From Xylanibacter caecicola (lineage in GTDB: Bacteria; Bacteroidota; Bacteroidia; Bacteroidales; Bacteroidaceae), in NCBI RefSeq assembly GCF_013166515.1, contig NZ_JABKKJ010000007.1, positions 1 through 64,000 of the forward strand: a stretch of DNA of 64,000 nt. Reading direction: 5' to 3'. Positions 63,049 through 64,000 of the stretch are shown piece after piece. The number at the start of each line of letters is the position of its first letter. Within the stretch, counting starts at the first letter, position 1. Under the pieces are notes generated by a model. It saw only the letters and a list, made by a program, of their open reading frames with translations. It made no database searches and was not told where the DNA came from. Both the position numbers and the translations under genes were made by a program.

Positions 63049-63813
63049 AAGAACATATCTGCATATGTTCCTATAAGAAAGTTTCCCCTTCGGCTGTAGA
63101 ACGTTGTTTCTTCATTTCTTAATACCGCTCCCAAAATTACAAATTACAAATTGTCAATTATCAATTATTTTGCTCTTTTCCCTTTCTTTTTGATTTTTCA
63201 TAACCCCGAAATACTGCGATATTCCGGAAAAAAGAAACTGGTTGAGCTGAATATCGCCAAAATCCGCGTGCAGATATAACGTATTCTATATCAAGATATT
63301 ACATGTGTATGTATGAAAGTGTGCATCGATTGGAATAAGAAAGTTGCCTGATTACGTTGCAAAAGCAGCCCTTTTACCCTGCAAAATGCGGCATTTCAGA
63401 CCGTAAAAGCACGTACTTTCCCCTCTTTTGCACGTGATATTGGAGAGAAAAACACGTAAGTTTATCATAAAACGCACACCTCTTCGCCATTTACAATCGC
63501 CCGTAACAACTTTTAACACGTAGAACAAGACTTCCGGACGACAGTTTTGAAATGACAAAATGATACGAGAATGCCATTTTAATTGGCTATCTGTAAAACA
63601 ATTAATAATTGAAATACGCTAAATAATTGATAATTGAAGGGAAGCCAATGAAAGTTTGTTGATGCAGATTTTCTTAGAGTAGTGATGCTCCATGAATCAT
63701 CCGAAACCGCATGCCCCCACTATATGCCAATCCCCATTGATTTTACACTGTCCCGAAAGTGTATGAACCTTGCAGAATAAAGACATGTTTTGCCACGCGC
63801 ATATATATATAAA
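63049..63813. other. long gene-free stretch at the right end
   Basis: No gene is supported. It holds a 15-bp inverted repeat (63155-63169 and 63622-63636, separate entry) and, around 63350-63450, degenerate units such as GCAAAAGCAGCCCTTTTAC and GCAAAATGCGGCATTTCAG, typical of Prevotella intergenic DNA. Confidence 0.65.
63155..63636. repeat. region bounded by 15-bp inverted repeats CAATTATCAATTATT
   Basis: CAATTATCAATTATT (63155-63169) is the exact reverse complement of AATAATTGATAATTG (63622-63636). 452 bp lie between. No ORF of note; could be a non-autonomous element, or chance in AT-rich DNA. Confidence 0.5.
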
Positions 63814-63841
63814 AAGGTGGAACGTCATGACGCTCCACCTT
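63814..63841 (-). terminator. terminator of the OmpH-like gene
   Basis: AAGGTGGAACG and CGCTCCACCTT form a stem with one mismatch and loop TCATGA; followed on the minus strand by TTTTT. It is 34 bp after the stop of the partial gene. Confidence 0.85.
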
Positions 63842-63875
63842 ATTTATATATGCATAACAGAATGTTTACACTGCT

Positions 63876-64000
63876 TTATTTTGTCTCCTTCTTTGCCGGA
63901 GCAGGCTTGTAAGCCTTGTTCAGACCGGCAATAACTTCATTGGTTATATCGTATGCCTTGTCCGCATAAAGGATGTTGTCGCCTGCCTTGCTGAGAATAA
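63876..64000 (-). CDS. OmpH/Skp family chaperone, C-terminal part
   Basis: Only the last 41 residues are in the window: ILSKAGDNILYADKAYDITN, then EVIAGLNKAYKPAPAKKETK. This matches the C-terminus of Bacteroidetes OmpH (Skp-like) periplasmic chaperones ('vLYad..yDiT..vi..lN'). The gene continues beyond the right edge. Confidence 0.82.
   Translation of the reverse strand, partial: ILSKAGDNILYADKAYDITNEVIAGLNKAYKPAPAKKETK

Overview
The window is Bacteroidetes chromosome, most likely from the Prevotellaceae. The evidence is: many start-proximal TAnnTTTG (-7) promoter boxes; the operon order rpmB-rpmG-DUF4295-ftsY-rimO-HU-HU; an argR-GNAT-argG-argC-argD-proC cluster; an SpoIIM/DUF4129/DUF4350/MoxR/DUF58 operon; and long intergenic stretches of degenerate 'aaaag..ggcattt' sequence of the kind common in Prevotella. 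The genus is an inference; the phylum is solid.

Left part (1-27 kb) is a surface polysaccharide locus, all on the + strand: polysaccharide pyruvyl transferase, GT-D, GT8, GT4, GT2 and GT-C glycosyltransferases, a GtrA flippase-like protein, three acyltransferase-3 decorating enzymes, an O-antigen ligase/polymerase, a FAD amine-oxidase-like enzyme and a WecG/TagA-type transferase. Four of these genes carry long G or C homopolymers inside the reading frame. Two are in frame (GT-C, G9; acyltransferase, G8). Two are out of frame as sequenced (GT-D, G9; acyltransferase, C7), and each would be restored by a single-base slip. This looks like a multi-gene, slippage-driven phase-variable polysaccharide.

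The locus is interrupted at 15.7-22 kb. First comes an AAA_14/DUF4143 ATPase behind three copies of a 17-bp repeat. Then comes a GC-richer, mostly minus-strand module: BT4734/VirE primase-helicase-like protein, DUF4248 protein, HU-related protein, a 37-residue 'smalltalk' protein and an N-acetylmuramoyl-L-alanine amidase. A 15-bp inverted repeat built on TGTCAC lies between the primase-like gene and DUF4248, and a small HTH-like gene is divergent. Polysaccharide genes resume at 22.6-27 kb, including a wecG-like gene with a palindromic element translated in frame. A DEAH helicase with C-terminal WG repeats closes this half.

29.4-30.4 kb is a non-coding junction with a 202-bp MITE-like element, tRNA-Cys and two hairpins. 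From 30.4 kb on the content is core genome, nearly all on the minus strand: two HU proteins (one membrane-anchored with a LysM-like end), rimO, ftsY, ribosomal proteins bL33 and bL28, proB, an acyl-CoA ligase with an XRE-cupin regulator, arginine/proline biosynthesis (proC, argD, argC, pspC-like, argG, GNAT, argR), an envelope and peptidase set (GH10-like, C69 dipeptidase, M23), nadC, an outer-membrane beta-barrel, cstA, clpC, and the MoxR/DUF58 operon with a divergent RDD protein. The window ends inside an OmpH/Skp-like gene.
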